In this document: piece after piece, positions 43,306 through 52,077 of the stretch
How the letters are laid out: each line of letters begins with the position of its first letter
Position numbering within the stretch: the first letter of the stretch is position 1
NCBI RefSeq assembly: GCF_030408715.1
Contig: NZ_CP047202.1
Coordinates: 248,001 to 312,000, forward strand
DNA from: Corynebacterium confusum
GTDB taxonomy: Bacteria; Actinomycetota; Actinomycetes; Mycobacteriales; Mycobacteriaceae
Direction of reading: 5' to 3'
Length of the DNA: 64,000 nucleotides
Made by a program: the position numbers and the translations under genes
Notes under the pieces: model-generated
Database searches by the model: none
What the model saw: only the letters and a program-made list of their open reading frames with translations
What the model was told of the DNA's origin: nothing

Positions 43306-44442
43306 TTAATATTTCACCTTCTGCGACCATTCCTTCGCGATGGCCTCGTTAGCCTTATCGCCCTGCTCCGGAGTCGGCAGCTTGACCTTCTCCACGATCT
43401 TCGGATCCGGCAGCTTCGACAGCGCCTCGTCCGAGAGCTTGCCCTCCTCGGCCAGCTGGGTGAACCGCGCCGGGATGGCCCCGCCGCGAGCGTACTGCTC
43501 AGAGCCCTCGTCCGAGGTCAACCAGTCGATCCAGAGGCGACCGGCGTTCGGCTGCGGCGAGTTCTTGGTCACCGGCTGCGCGTAGTAGTTACCGAAGACG
43601 CCGTCCTCCAAGACGGCCATCTCGAAGTTCACGCCGTCCTTTTCCAGCTGGTCTTCCACGCCCAGCCAGTTGTAGTTCCAGTCGAAGATGACCGAGGCCT
43701 CGCCGGTGGTGATGGCCGAGGCTGCATCGGAAACCGGCACGAGGTTGCCCAGCTCCGCCAGCTCGGCGAAGTAGTCGATACCCGGCTGGATATCATCCAG
43801 CGAGCCGCCGTTGGCTAGGGAAGCGGCGAAGACCGTAGCGATGCCGGAAGCGCCCTTGCGCGGATCCCCCGGCAGAGCAATCTTGCCCTTGTACTTCGGG
43901 TCCTTGAGGTCTTCGAAGCTGGTGGGTACGTCAGCGGCGTCCTTGTCGACGCCCACCGACAGCACACCGTAGTAGGCGCCTACCCACTTGCCATCCGGGT
44001 CCTTGAGCTCGTCTGGGATCTCGTCCCAGTGCGAGGGCTTATACTCTTCGATGAGGTCTTGCTGCTTGGCCGGGCCCGTGAACGAATAGCCGATATCCAG
44101 TACGTCCGGCTGGGAATCCTGGCCGCGCAGGTTCTTGACTGCCTCCAGCTCTTCTGCGGAAGACGCGTCCGGCGAATCCACGACGACGTCGACGCCGTAC
44201 TTCTTTTCAAACTCTTCGAAATGGCCCTTGTAGTTCGCCCAGGTTTCCGGGTAAGCGATGAGGCGGACCTCGCCCTCATCCTTGGCGAGGGAGGCGATCT
44301 CCTCGATGTTTTCACCAATCTGGGCGTCGTTGTCGCTGTCGCTGCCGCAGGCAACGAGCGAGGAGGAAGCTAGGGTAACGGCTGCGCCAATGCCGGCTAG
44401 GCGCAGCAGGGTTCGGCGTTTAAAAGACACTTTCACGGACAT
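43306..44442 (-). CDS. ABC importer substrate-binding lipoprotein (PhnS-like)
   Basis: 378 codons from the ATG at 44442, preceded by AAAGG at 7 bp; ATGs at 44457 and 44514 are in frame but open less well. A twin-Arg-like start (FKRRTLLRLAGIGAA) leads to a lipobox LVACGS, so it is a lipoprotein and may use the Tat route. The mature protein is of the periplasmic-binding-protein-like II fold, EVRLIAYPETWANYKGHFEE, DVLDIGYSFTGPAKQ, with YNWLGVEDQ late. It most resembles 2-aminoethylphosphonate, iron or putrescine binders; the ligand is inferred from the operon. First gene of the minus-strand importer operon. Confidence 0.85.
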   Translation of the reverse strand: MSVKVSFKRRTLLRLAGIGAAVTLASSSLVACGSDSDNDAQIGENIEEIASLAKDEGEVRLIAYPETWANYKGHFEEFEKKYGVDVVVDSPDASSAEELEAVKNLRGQDSQPDVLDIGYSFTGPAKQQDLIEEYKPSHWDEIPDELKDPDGKWVGAYYGVLSVGVDKDAADVPTSFEDLKDPKYKGKIALPGDPRKGASGIATVFAASLANGGSLDDIQPGIDYFAELAELGNLVPVSDAASAITTGEASVIFDWNYNWLGVEDQLEKDGVNFEMAVLEDGVFGNYYAQPVTKNSPQPNAGRLWIDWLTSDEGSEQYARGGAIPARFTQLAEEGKLSDEALSKLPDPKIVEKVKLPTPEQGDKANEAIAKEWSQKVKY

Positions 44443-44560
44443 GACGGAACCTTTCATGGGATGAAGACGTGCAGTAGGCAAATGCAAATGAGACAGAGAC
44501 GCGGGATGGCCCAACGCATCTGTGTAGTAGTCTCACACGCCTAGTTAGCCTGCAGGTTCC

Positions 44561-44572
44561 GTTCACATGAAC
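44561..44572. promoter_or_regulatory. Candidate GntR operator GTTCACATGAAC
   Basis: A near-perfect palindrome (GTTCA-CA-TGAAC) in the 221-bp divergent gap between the binding-protein gene and the HAD gene, plausible for the GntR/UTRA regulator encoded at 45340. A -10-like TAGAAT lies at 44633-44638 on the plus strand. No other gene in the gap. Confidence 0.4.
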
Positions 44573-44663
44573 GTCGGCCAAATCTCTTTTAGTACCTTTA
44601 ACTAACTGTTCCGCACCTTTTGGCCTTTGCCTTAGAATGCGAAGAAATGTCCACGAAACACTT

Positions 44664-45350
44664 ATGAACAGGGCGTTTATGCAACAAAGTGAAGTCTGCC
44701 GGCGTACGGAAGCGGTCTTATTCGACTTCAACGGAACGTTAAGCGATGATGAGACCATTCTGGAGCGCTCCTACGCCCAGGCGCTGGAAAACGCCGAGCT
44801 CGCCCCGCTCGGTCCCGGCGAATACGCGGCGTGTTTGGGTAAATCCGAACCCGAGATTGCCCGTGACATCTTGACGCCCCGCCACGCCACTGACCGGTAC
44901 ACGGAGTTCCTCGCCGCGGTGGGTGCGGCTTATGCGCAGCTGAGTTGGCGCGCGGGGTGCATCGATAAGCAAACGGTGGAGTTCGTTCGGAGCTTGAAAG
45001 GGCAAGGCTACCCCTTAGGGATCGTAACGGGCACCCTGCGTCAGATGATCATGCCGGCCGTGCGGGACAACGGGCTGGAGGATCACCTCGACGTCATCGT
45101 CACCATCGAAGACGTCGCCCACGGTAAACCCGCACCCGATGGTTACCTCCAGGCGGCCACAGTGCTGGGGGTAGAGCCCGGTGCGGTACTGGCTTTTGAG
45201 GATTCCCGCGCCGGAGTGGAATCCGCTCGTTCGGCCGGCATGTCGGTGGTGGGGATAGGGCCGAACACCGGTGAGTCCAGCGCCCTAGTGGCTCGTTTTC
45301 CCGATATGCGCAGCGCCGCCGCGTCCCTGATGCGTGTGCTTAGGAAGTAA
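44664..45350 (+). CDS. HAD-superfamily phosphatase
   Basis: About 229 codons from the ATG at 44664; ATG 44679 is also possible, and ATG 44637 overlaps the -10-like element so is unlikely. Motif I is VLFDFNGTLSDD (Asn in place of the second Asp), motif II IVTGT, and motif III/IV GKPAPDGYLQAA and FEDSRAGVESARSAG. A helical cap lies between motif I and II (about residues 25-90), as in beta-phosphoglucomutase and phosphonatase-type members. Divergent from the importer operon and tail-to-tail overlapping the GntR gene by 11 bp. Substrate inferred to be a phosphorylated product of the imported compound. Confidence 0.82.
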   Translation: MNRAFMQQSEVCRRTEAVLFDFNGTLSDDETILERSYAQALENAELAPLGPGEYAACLGKSEPEIARDILTPRHATDRYTEFLAAVGAAYAQLSWRAGCIDKQTVEFVRSLKGQGYPLGIVTGTLRQMIMPAVRDNGLEDHLDVIVTIEDVAHGKPAPDGYLQAATVLGVEPGAVLAFEDSRAGVESARSAGMSVVGIGPNTGESSALVARFPDMRSAAASLMRVLRK

Positions 45351-46059
45351 AGACCTGGATCTGCGCGAGATCGGAACGCAGGGTGTCTTCCGAATACTCG
45401 ACGGGGAGTTGCTCGGCGTCTAGTGCGGTCCGCTTAATCCGCAGCAAGAGGTGGCCGGCGGGCACCTTCAGCAGCTCGCGCTCCGTGCGGTTGGGATCGT
45501 GCGGCAAGACGACCTCGGTCTTGGCCGCAGGTGGGTGGCCGTAGTGTTGGCCTAGCAACTCGTAGAGGGAACCTTCCAGGTCGTGGTCGAGAAGATCCGG
45601 GAACACCGTTACTGGGAAGAAGGAGTTCTCCAGCAACAGCGGGGTGCCGTCCACCGACCGAAGGCGCACCACCTGGAAAGCAAAGCTGCCCGGATCCAGG
45701 CTTAAGGGTTGGCGCACCCGCTCTGGGGCCAAGATGAGCTCGCGGCGCAAGACCTGTGAAGTGACCGACATCCCCCGGGCGCGCAGCTGGGGGAGGAAGC
45801 CCCCCAGGCGGTTGAGCTGCACCAACGGCGGGATGGTGGTGACGAAGGTGCCGCCGCCGCGGCCGCGCCGGCGCTCGACCAGCCCGTCCTGTTCCAGGAC
45901 CTGCAGCGCGTGCCGGACGGTGATGCGCGATACCGCGTACTTGACAACCAGGGCTCGCTCGGCCGGCAGACGGTCCCCGGGGCGCAGCTGTCCTCGCTCG
46001 ATCGCGCGGCGCAGCTCGTCAGCAATGCGCTGGTAGGTGGGGAGCGAAGCGAAGCCCAT
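45340..46059 (-). CDS. GntR-family regulator with UTRA domain (HutC/PhnF type)
   Basis: 239 codons. N-terminal winged helix: YQRIADELRRAIERGQLRPG, LPAERALVVKYAVSRITVRH, QDGLVERRRGRGGGTFV (residues about 8-75). The UTRA effector domain fills residues 90-235. HutC/PhnF-type regulators often bind the substrate of an adjacent operon. The nearby phn-like importer and HAD gene are the likely targets, through the palindrome at 44561. Overlaps the HAD gene end. Confidence 0.88.
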   Translation of the reverse strand: MGFASLPTYQRIADELRRAIERGQLRPGDRLPAERALVVKYAVSRITVRHALQVLEQDGLVERRRGRGGGTFVTTIPPLVQLNRLGGFLPQLRARGMSVTSQVLRRELILAPERVRQPLSLDPGSFAFQVVRLRSVDGTPLLLENSFFPVTVFPDLLDHDLEGSLYELLGQHYGHPPAAKTEVVLPHDPNRTERELLKVPAGHLLLRIKRTALDAEQLPVEYSEDTLRSDLAQIQVFTS

Positions 46060-46110
46060 AGGTTTCAGGGTAGACGATGCGCGTAGGGGGCTGTTCTGTG
46101 TGCAGGTGGT

Positions 46111-46178
46111 GAGAGTTCCGGCCGAGTAGTTTTGCTCTGGGAGACGGACTTGGCAGGCAAAAGTCGGCAGGAACTCTC
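46111..46178. repeat. GAGAGTTCC palindromic repeat, copy C
   Basis: GAGAGTTCCGGCCGA pairs with TCGGCAGGAACTCTC (one central mismatch) and an inner GTTTTGC/GCAAAAG stem follows. It lies 12 bp behind the stop codon of the membrane protein at 46191. Confidence 0.7.
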
Positions 46179-46190
46179 ATGTGGGGAAGG

Positions 46191-46865
46191 CTAGTGCTTG
46201 TCGTCGACGGTGGGGATGACGGAGGTGTCGTCGCTGGCCGGGGCCTGCTGGTGGTAGACGTGCTTGTTCAGGGTGGTCGGCTGAGTAGGCGCGGTAGGTT
46301 GCGCTTGGGGAGTGCTGGCCGTGGCGGAGCAGGGGGAGGCGCTGGCCGGGGTGGCAGCCGGGGCGTCGGCTGGTGCGGCGTACTGGTCCGCGGGCTCCTT
46401 TTTCTTGCCCAGCTTCGACCAGATGGGGTTCAGTCCGGGCATGAACCAGACCAGGGCGGCGACGAGAAGGGCGATGATGATGCCGCCGAGCACGTCGTGC
46501 TCGGGTGGGATGAACCAGAAGCCGGCGGCAATTAGCACACCGATGACCGCGATGAAAAGTGGCAGGAGCAGGCCTAGGTTGAGGCGGCGGGCGGTGCGGT
46601 ATTCCACCCAGTCCTCGCCAGGGAAGCGGCTGCGAGCCTGGGCGCGGATGCGGCGGTTGGTCTTCGTTGCCTCGATGATGCAGGCGGCGAGTGCTAAGAC
46701 GAGGCCGACGGCGGCGACGATGATATCGCCCACCACGGCGCCGTAGGCCATCACCGCGAAGGCCACCGCGAGGGCGAGCCGCTCCGTCCCTGAAAGGGGG
46801 AGTCCTTCATGTGGATCCACGTCTGGGTACAGCGTGGAGAACGCTGATTCATTCCGCAAGGTCAT
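46191..46865 (-). CDS. Membrane protein of unknown function with Pro/Ala/Thr-rich tail
   Basis: 224 codons. Four predicted transmembrane segments in two pairs (about 30-50, 52-68, 95-115, 120-142), with a basic loop (TNRRIRAQARSRFPGEDWVE) between them, then a Pro/Ala/Thr/Gln-rich C-terminus from residue 155. No family recognised. It is divergent from htaA, sharing a 228-bp gap, but nothing ties it to haem uptake. Confidence 0.75.
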   Translation of the reverse strand: MTLRNESAFSTLYPDVDPHEGLPLSGTERLALAVAFAVMAYGAVVGDIIVAAVGLVLALAACIIEATKTNRRIRAQARSRFPGEDWVEYRTARRLNLGLLLPLFIAVIGVLIAAGFWFIPPEHDVLGGIIIALLVAALVWFMPGLNPIWSKLGKKKEPADQYAAPADAPAATPASASPCSATASTPQAQPTAPTQPTTLNKHVYHQQAPASDDTSVIPTVDDKH

Positions 46866-46977
46866 GCTGCTTTACCTCACTGTATCTCTCGGTGCAGCGT
46901 GGGTCGCACGGGCCCACCGTGACAAATTTAAACAAAGGGGAGTCTACCCTAATGAAAAATCGTGTGCTAGTTTCCTT

Positions 46978-46996
46978 TTAGGACTGCCTTACCTTG
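46978..46996 (+). promoter_or_regulatory. DtxR-box-like site upstream of htaA
   Basis: TTAGGACTGCCTTACCTTG matches 13 of 19 positions of the DtxR consensus TTAGGTTAGCCTAACCTAA. It lies about 98 bp before the htaA start in the 46866-47093 gap, as expected for iron-repressed haem genes. Confidence 0.5.
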
Positions 46997-47093
46997 TGAA
47001 GCGTAGGCTACATTAAATTTACAATGTGTGGCCTGACGTGCGGATTAGGCAGCAAGAGTCTCTCTGAAGTTTCTGTACGTAGCTAGGATCTGT

Positions 47094-49061
47094 ATGTCTC
47101 TTTCACTGCGCGGGATCACCCGCTTGTTCTCGTTCCGTACCTCCGCCGCGGTGGCCGCCGCCGGTGCCTTGGCCTTCGCGCCGGCCGCAGCGTTTACCGT
47201 CGCCACGCCCGCGGCCCACGCCGCGGGCACCTGCGAGTTCAACTGGGGTATCAAGCAAAGCTACCGCGCCTACATCCAGGGCAACGTCGCTAAAGGCGGC
47301 TGGGGCGGCGACGGCATCGGCTTCACGGGTAGCGAGACCGGCGACGACGGCGCGTTCCAGTTCAAGCCGAAGAAGCCGCAGGTAGACGGGGATGCCGTCA
47401 CGGTTCCGCTGAACGGCGTGCTGCATTTCAACGGCCACAACTACGGCGGTGACGACCTGCTGGACATGACCCTGTCCGACTGGAAGGTACGCGCCCAGGG
47501 CAACACCGCTGACATCATGGTCGACTACGTCTCCTACGAGTCCGACATGGTGGATACCTCCAAGCGCGGCGACAAGATCACCGGCGACGACGAGGTCATC
47601 GCCACCATCAACCTGGACAGCCCGTTCAATCCGGATTCCGGCGCGGTGGATCTGTCGGGCTCGACCACCCTGACCCAGGGAGGCAACCGCCTGTTTTTGG
47701 CCTACGATCCCGGCACCCCAATGGATCCGACGAGCGGCGGGGCGGCGCTGGACGGCAGCTGCGGCTCCGAGTCTGGGCCGGGCAGCGACTCCGGCTCGGG
47801 CAACAAGCGCACGCTGACCACCATCAGCGGCAACTTCACCGGCTTCAACAAGCAGGTCATGGACATCCTGTCCGAGACCAACGACACCATGAACGCCCTG
47901 ACCACGTTCATGGGCAATACCCAGGCCTTCCTGGACGAGTACGAGTCCTTCACCAACCGCGGTGGGAAGAGCGGATCTGGCTCTGGCTCGGGTACGACTT
48001 CGGGCACGACCTCCGGCACGAAGTCGGGTAGCACGTCGGGCGCGACCTCGGGTTCTAAGTCTGGTTCTAATTCTGGGTCGAACTCTGGGCCCAACTCGGC
48101 CTCCGGCGGCAAGACCTCTGGCGGTTCCGGTTCCAAGTCTGGGTCTACGTCTGGCACTGGATCCGGCTCTGGCGCAGGGGCCGGCTCGACCGGCGGCAGT
48201 GCTGCCGGCGGCTCTGGCGGCTCGGACGTGAAGTGCGAGGCCGTGAAGGCCGTGGAGAGCGCGGAAGCGGCGTGGGCGCTGAAGGAATCCTTCCAGTCCT
48301 ATATCACCGGGTCCATCGCCAAGGGCAAGTGGGACTTGAGCGGCGTGGGCTACGAGGGCGGCGAGTACCGCTTCACCGGCAACGGCGGCAACGTGGACAC
48401 CGACTCTCAGCAAGGCACCATCATCTACGGCGGATCCATGCAGTTCACGGGTCACAACGGCATTCTGGACCTGAACATTGCCAACCCGGAGATCCAGTTC
48501 AACGGTAACGGCGGCCAACTGGTGGCGGACGTGCGCTCGTCCAACATGGAGGGCGAGAAGATCGACTTCGGGCGCACCGCGCTGGGCGAGCTGAACTTCT
48601 CTGACCTCAACGTGACCGATAGCTCCGTATCCGGCAGTGCGACCGTCCTGCTGACCAACGACGGTTCCAAGGCCTTCGCCGAGTTTTACGACCCGGGCAC
48701 CGAGCTGGCCCCGCTGTCCTTTAGCGCCCAGCTGGGTGGCGCCGGCGACTGCGACGGTGTCGGCGGCACCGCGGCCTCCGGCTCGAGCTCCGGGTCTGGG
48801 TCTACCGGCGGATCGGCCGCGGCGCGCAGCGCAGGGGCGGCGAAGCTGGCCGAGCGCAACGGCGGCTTCAGCTCCAGCACGGGTGCCGACGGCGAGAATT
48901 CTTCCGCCGGCTACGAGGACGGATCCGGCAATTTCAAGATTAAGTCGGCCGCGGCGGGTGGCGCCGGTAGCGATGCCACCACCTACCTGCTGCTGTTGAT
49001 CGCGGGCGTGGTAGTGGCCGGTGGCAGCATCGGCCGCCTGGCGGCCAGCAACCCGTCCTAG
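47094..49061 (+). CDS. htaA: HtaA, surface haemin-binding protein with two HtaA domains
   Basis: 655 codons. Signal peptide to about residue 44 (AAHAAG). Two HtaA (conserved region) domains: about 45-235 and 378-555. Each has the SYRAYIQGNVAKGGW / SFQSYITGSIAKGKW start with a conserved Tyr, the NGHNYGG / TGHNGIL His, and a YDPGT Tyr, the ligand set known from C. diphtheriae HtaA. A Gly/Ser/Thr-rich repetitive linker (about 285-378) separates the domains. A C-terminal membrane anchor (YLLLLIAGVVVAGGSIGRL) ends the protein. It takes haemin from host haemoproteins and passes it to HmuT. First gene of htaA-hmuTUV. Confidence 0.95.
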   Translation: MSLSLRGITRLFSFRTSAAVAAAGALAFAPAAAFTVATPAAHAAGTCEFNWGIKQSYRAYIQGNVAKGGWGGDGIGFTGSETGDDGAFQFKPKKPQVDGDAVTVPLNGVLHFNGHNYGGDDLLDMTLSDWKVRAQGNTADIMVDYVSYESDMVDTSKRGDKITGDDEVIATINLDSPFNPDSGAVDLSGSTTLTQGGNRLFLAYDPGTPMDPTSGGAALDGSCGSESGPGSDSGSGNKRTLTTISGNFTGFNKQVMDILSETNDTMNALTTFMGNTQAFLDEYESFTNRGGKSGSGSGSGTTSGTTSGTKSGSTSGATSGSKSGSNSGSNSGPNSASGGKTSGGSGSKSGSTSGTGSGSGAGAGSTGGSAAGGSGGSDVKCEAVKAVESAEAAWALKESFQSYITGSIAKGKWDLSGVGYEGGEYRFTGNGGNVDTDSQQGTIIYGGSMQFTGHNGILDLNIANPEIQFNGNGGQLVADVRSSNMEGEKIDFGRTALGELNFSDLNVTDSSVSGSATVLLTNDGSKAFAEFYDPGTELAPLSFSAQLGGAGDCDGVGGTAASGSSSGSGSTGGSAAARSAGAAKLAERNGGFSSSTGADGENSSAGYEDGSGNFKIKSAAAGGAGSDATTYLLLLIAGVVVAGGSIGRLAASNPS

Positions 49062-49096
49062 GTTAAACCTCCCATAGAGTAAGAAAGCAAGATCCA

Positions 49097-50188
49097 ATGT
49101 TCTATACTCTGCACCGCTCAGCGCGGGTGTGCATCCTGGCGTTTGTCGCGCTGCTGTGCGCGGTCAGCCTGGCCGCCTGCGGCGTCCAGGGCGCTTACGA
49201 GTCCAGCGGAGACGCCGCCCTGCGCGACGAGCTGAAAAGCTCCGGTGACCCGCAAGACCCCCGCACCTTCGAGGGCGTTAGCGAGGTCAAGGATTTCCAA
49301 GATGTGGAGCCGGTCAATGACAACCCGTCGCCGGCGCTGCCGGTAGAGCTTACCGATGCCGACGGCTACGACGTCACCGTGGACAACGTAGACCGCATCC
49401 TCGGGCTCGACCTGTACGGCACCTACACCAAGACGCTGACCGGCCTGGGGCTGGCCGATAACATCGTGGGCCGCACGGTCTCCTCCACCGAGGACATCCT
49501 GGCCGACCGGCCCGTGGTCACCCAGGGAGGGCACAACATCAACGTCGAGGCGGTGCTCTCGCTGGAGCCGACCCTGGTGATTGTGGACCACTCCATCGGT
49601 CCGCAGGACGCCATCGATCAGATCCGCGCGGCCGGCGTGACCACTGTGGTCATGGAGCCGACCCGCACCATCGACTCCGTGGCCGAGGACATCAGCACCC
49701 TCGGCGCCGTGGTGGGCCTAAGCGAGGACGCCGAGGAACTGGCGCAGCGCTCGGTCGAAGAGATCGAGCTGGACAAGGAGGCCATCGCCGACATGGCTCC
49801 GGAGGATCCCATGCGCGTGGCGTTCCTCTACGCCCGCGGCAACGGCGGCGTGTTCTTCATCATGGGCGACGGCACCGGCGCGAAAGACCTCATCGAGGGC
49901 GTCGGTGCGGTGGACCTGGCCACGGAGAACAACCTGTCCTATATCGAGCCCGCCAACGCGGAAGCGCTCGCCCGGTTAAACCCGGACGCGTTCATCATGA
50001 TGACGGGCGGGTTGGAGTCGACGGGTGGCATCGACGGCCTGCTGGAACGCCCCGGCGTTGCGCAGACCACGGCGGGCCAAAAACGCCGGGTCATCACCAT
50101 CCCGGACGGACAATCCCTAGCGTTCGGCCCGATGACCGGACAGACCCTATTGCGGACGGCACAGGCGTTGTATGACCCACAAGATTAA
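49097..50188 (+). CDS. hmuT: Haemin ABC transporter substrate-binding lipoprotein
   Basis: 363 codons. Lipobox SLAACG near residue 28. Class III binding protein with DRILGLDLYGTYTKTLTGLG near residue 95 and the LSLEPTLVIVDHSIGPQD strand; the conserved Tyr/His pair that coordinates haem in HmuT is likely Y-containing GTYTK and the H of TQGGHNI or DHSIG. Overlaps hmuU by 17 bp. It lies 35 bp behind htaA and is part of the same operon. Confidence 0.95.
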   Translation: MFYTLHRSARVCILAFVALLCAVSLAACGVQGAYESSGDAALRDELKSSGDPQDPRTFEGVSEVKDFQDVEPVNDNPSPALPVELTDADGYDVTVDNVDRILGLDLYGTYTKTLTGLGLADNIVGRTVSSTEDILADRPVVTQGGHNINVEAVLSLEPTLVIVDHSIGPQDAIDQIRAAGVTTVVMEPTRTIDSVAEDISTLGAVVGLSEDAEELAQRSVEEIELDKEAIADMAPEDPMRVAFLYARGNGGVFFIMGDGTGAKDLIEGVGAVDLATENNLSYIEPANAEALARLNPDAFIMMTGGLESTGGIDGLLERPGVAQTTAGQKRRVITIPDGQSLAFGPMTGQTLLRTAQALYDPQD

Positions 50189-51221
50189 ACCGGACGAGGT
50201 CTTCGCGGCTCGGCGGCGCCGGCGCGTGGGCATCTTCATCCTGCTGGCGGTGCTGATGCTCATCGCCGTGGTGCTCTCCATAGTGCTGGGGCAGTACTAC
50301 GTGCCGCTGCAGGATCTAGTGCCCATTCTGCTGGGCAGCGATCACCACGCGGGCCTGGCCGCCAGCGTGGTCTGGGACATCCGCCTGCCGCGTATCCTCC
50401 TCGGATTTTTAGTGGGCGCGTGCTTGGGCGTGGCCGGCACCCTGATGCAGGCCGTGTTTGCCAACCCGCTGGCCGAGCCGTCGATCATCGGCGTGACCTC
50501 GGGCGCGGGCGTGGGCGCGGCGCTGGCCATCGTGTTTAACATCGCGTTTCTGGGCACCTTCACCGTCCCGTTTTTCGCCTTCCTGTCCGCGCTGGTGGCC
50601 GCCGGGCTTATTTACCAGCTGGCGCGCAGCAGCGGCCGGGTGGCGGTTATCAACCTGGTGCTGACCGGCATCGCTGTCAACGCGGTCTGCGGCGCGATTA
50701 TCTCGTTCATGGTCTACCTGGCGCCGACCACCAGTCGCGAGGAGATCATCTTCTGGCAGATGGGCTCGCTCAATGGCGCGCAGTGGAAGCACACCTGGGT
50801 GGTGCTGCCGATTGCCATCGTGGGCATCGCCGTGGCGCTGCGCCTAGGCGGAGCGCTCGACGTGCTCGCGCTGGGTGAGCGCGCCGCTGGGCACACCGGC
50901 ATCAACGTCTCCCGGCTGCGCGTCATCGCGATTGTCGCCTCGGCGATTTTGACCGCGGGCGCGGTGGCCTTCGCCGGGCTCATCGGGTTTGTCGGCCTTA
51001 TCGTCCCGCACCTTTTTCGCACGGTAGTGGGGCCGGAGAACCACCTTCTCATCCCGGCCTCCGCGCTGGGCGGGGCGGTGCTCATCGGGCTGGCTGACGT
51101 GGCGGCGCGCACAATGATCGCCTTCGCCGACCTGCCCATCGGCATCTTCACCGCCCTGGTAGGCGGGCCGACGTTCTTCATCCTCCTGCGGCGGATGATG
51201 CGAAAGGGGATGCACGCATGA
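50172..51221 (+). CDS. hmuU: Haemin ABC transporter permease (FecCD family)
   Basis: 349 codons, about ten predicted transmembrane helices. FecCD/BtuC-type motifs: LRLPRILLGFLVGACLGVAG-like start, LAEPSIIGVTSGAGVGAALA, GFVGLIVPHLFRTVVG and ALVGGPTFFILLRRM at the C-terminus. Transports haem across the inner membrane. Overlaps hmuV by four bases (ATGA). Confidence 0.95.
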   Translation: MTHKIKPDEVFAARRRRRVGIFILLAVLMLIAVVLSIVLGQYYVPLQDLVPILLGSDHHAGLAASVVWDIRLPRILLGFLVGACLGVAGTLMQAVFANPLAEPSIIGVTSGAGVGAALAIVFNIAFLGTFTVPFFAFLSALVAAGLIYQLARSSGRVAVINLVLTGIAVNAVCGAIISFMVYLAPTTSREEIIFWQMGSLNGAQWKHTWVVLPIAIVGIAVALRLGGALDVLALGERAAGHTGINVSRLRVIAIVASAILTAGAVAFAGLIGFVGLIVPHLFRTVVGPENHLLIPASALGGAVLIGLADVAARTMIAFADLPIGIFTALVGGPTFFILLRRMMRKGMHA

Positions 51222-52072
51222 GCGATAAGACGTATTCCGCGGCCATTGAGGTGCGCGGCCTGCGCGTGGACATAGGGGATGCCCGCCTGCTCGACGACAT
51301 TACGTTCGCGGCCCGCCCGGGCGAGGTCACCGGGCTTATCGGCCCCAACGGCGCGGGCAAGTCCACGCTGCTGGCCGCCCTGTCTGGGGACGTGGAGCGG
51401 AGCGCGGGAACCGTGAGCGTGTGCGGACTAGATCCGGTAAGCGCCGGAGCGCAGGCGATGGCCCGCTGCCGGGCGGTCATGCTCCAGGACGTGCGCGTGT
51501 CCTTCGAATTCCTAGTCCGCGACGTCGTGGCCATGGGCCGGCGCCCCTGGCGGGGGACGGATAAGGAGCGCCTCGATGACGCAGTTATCGATGCCTCCTT
51601 GGCCGCCACCGGTACCAACCATCTGGCCGCCCGCGACATCGTCACGCTCTCCGGCGGGGAGCGCGCCCGCGTGGCCTTAGCGCGCGTGCTCGCGCAAGAG
51701 ACCCCGGTGGTCTTTCTGGACGAGCCGACCGCCGCGATGGACATTCGCCACCAGGAGCAGGTGCTCAGCCTAGTCCGCGAGCTCGCCCACACCACCGGCG
51801 TGGCCGTGGTGATAGTCCTCCACGATCTCAACGCCGCGGCCGCCTACTGCGACCACATCGTCTGCCTGTCCAACGGGCGCATTGCTGCCGATGGCCCGGT
51901 AGACGCGGTCTATACCGATTCCACTCTGTCCGACGTCTACGGCTGGCCGGTGAAGGTCAGCCGCCGCACGGACGGGGCCATCTCCGTCCTGCCCAGGCGG
52001 AGAGATCCCCCTGATTCAGCGAACTCACTGCTGTCTCTGTTTCACCCCACACCCACATCCGACAAGGAGTAA
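51218..52072 (+). CDS. hmuV: Haemin ABC transporter ATPase
   Basis: 284 codons. Walker A LIGPNGAGKSTLLAALSG near residue 40, LSGGERARVALARVLAQ signature, Walker B PVVFLDEPTAAMDI and the H-loop VIVLHDLNAAA. Vitamin B12/haem-type importer ATPase. htaB follows after 5 bp, so the operon extends. Confidence 0.95.
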   Translation: MSDKTYSAAIEVRGLRVDIGDARLLDDITFAARPGEVTGLIGPNGAGKSTLLAALSGDVERSAGTVSVCGLDPVSAGAQAMARCRAVMLQDVRVSFEFLVRDVVAMGRRPWRGTDKERLDDAVIDASLAATGTNHLAARDIVTLSGGERARVALARVLAQETPVVFLDEPTAAMDIRHQEQVLSLVRELAHTTGVAVVIVLHDLNAAAAYCDHIVCLSNGRIAADGPVDAVYTDSTLSDVYGWPVKVSRRTDGAISVLPRRRDPPDSANSLLSLFHPTPTSDKE

Positions 52073-52077
52073 CACTC

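Noticed and set aside
47103..49097. 664-codon minus-strand frame opposite htaA
   Set aside because: Antisense shadow, with Arg-rich repeats created by the Gly/Ser linker codons.
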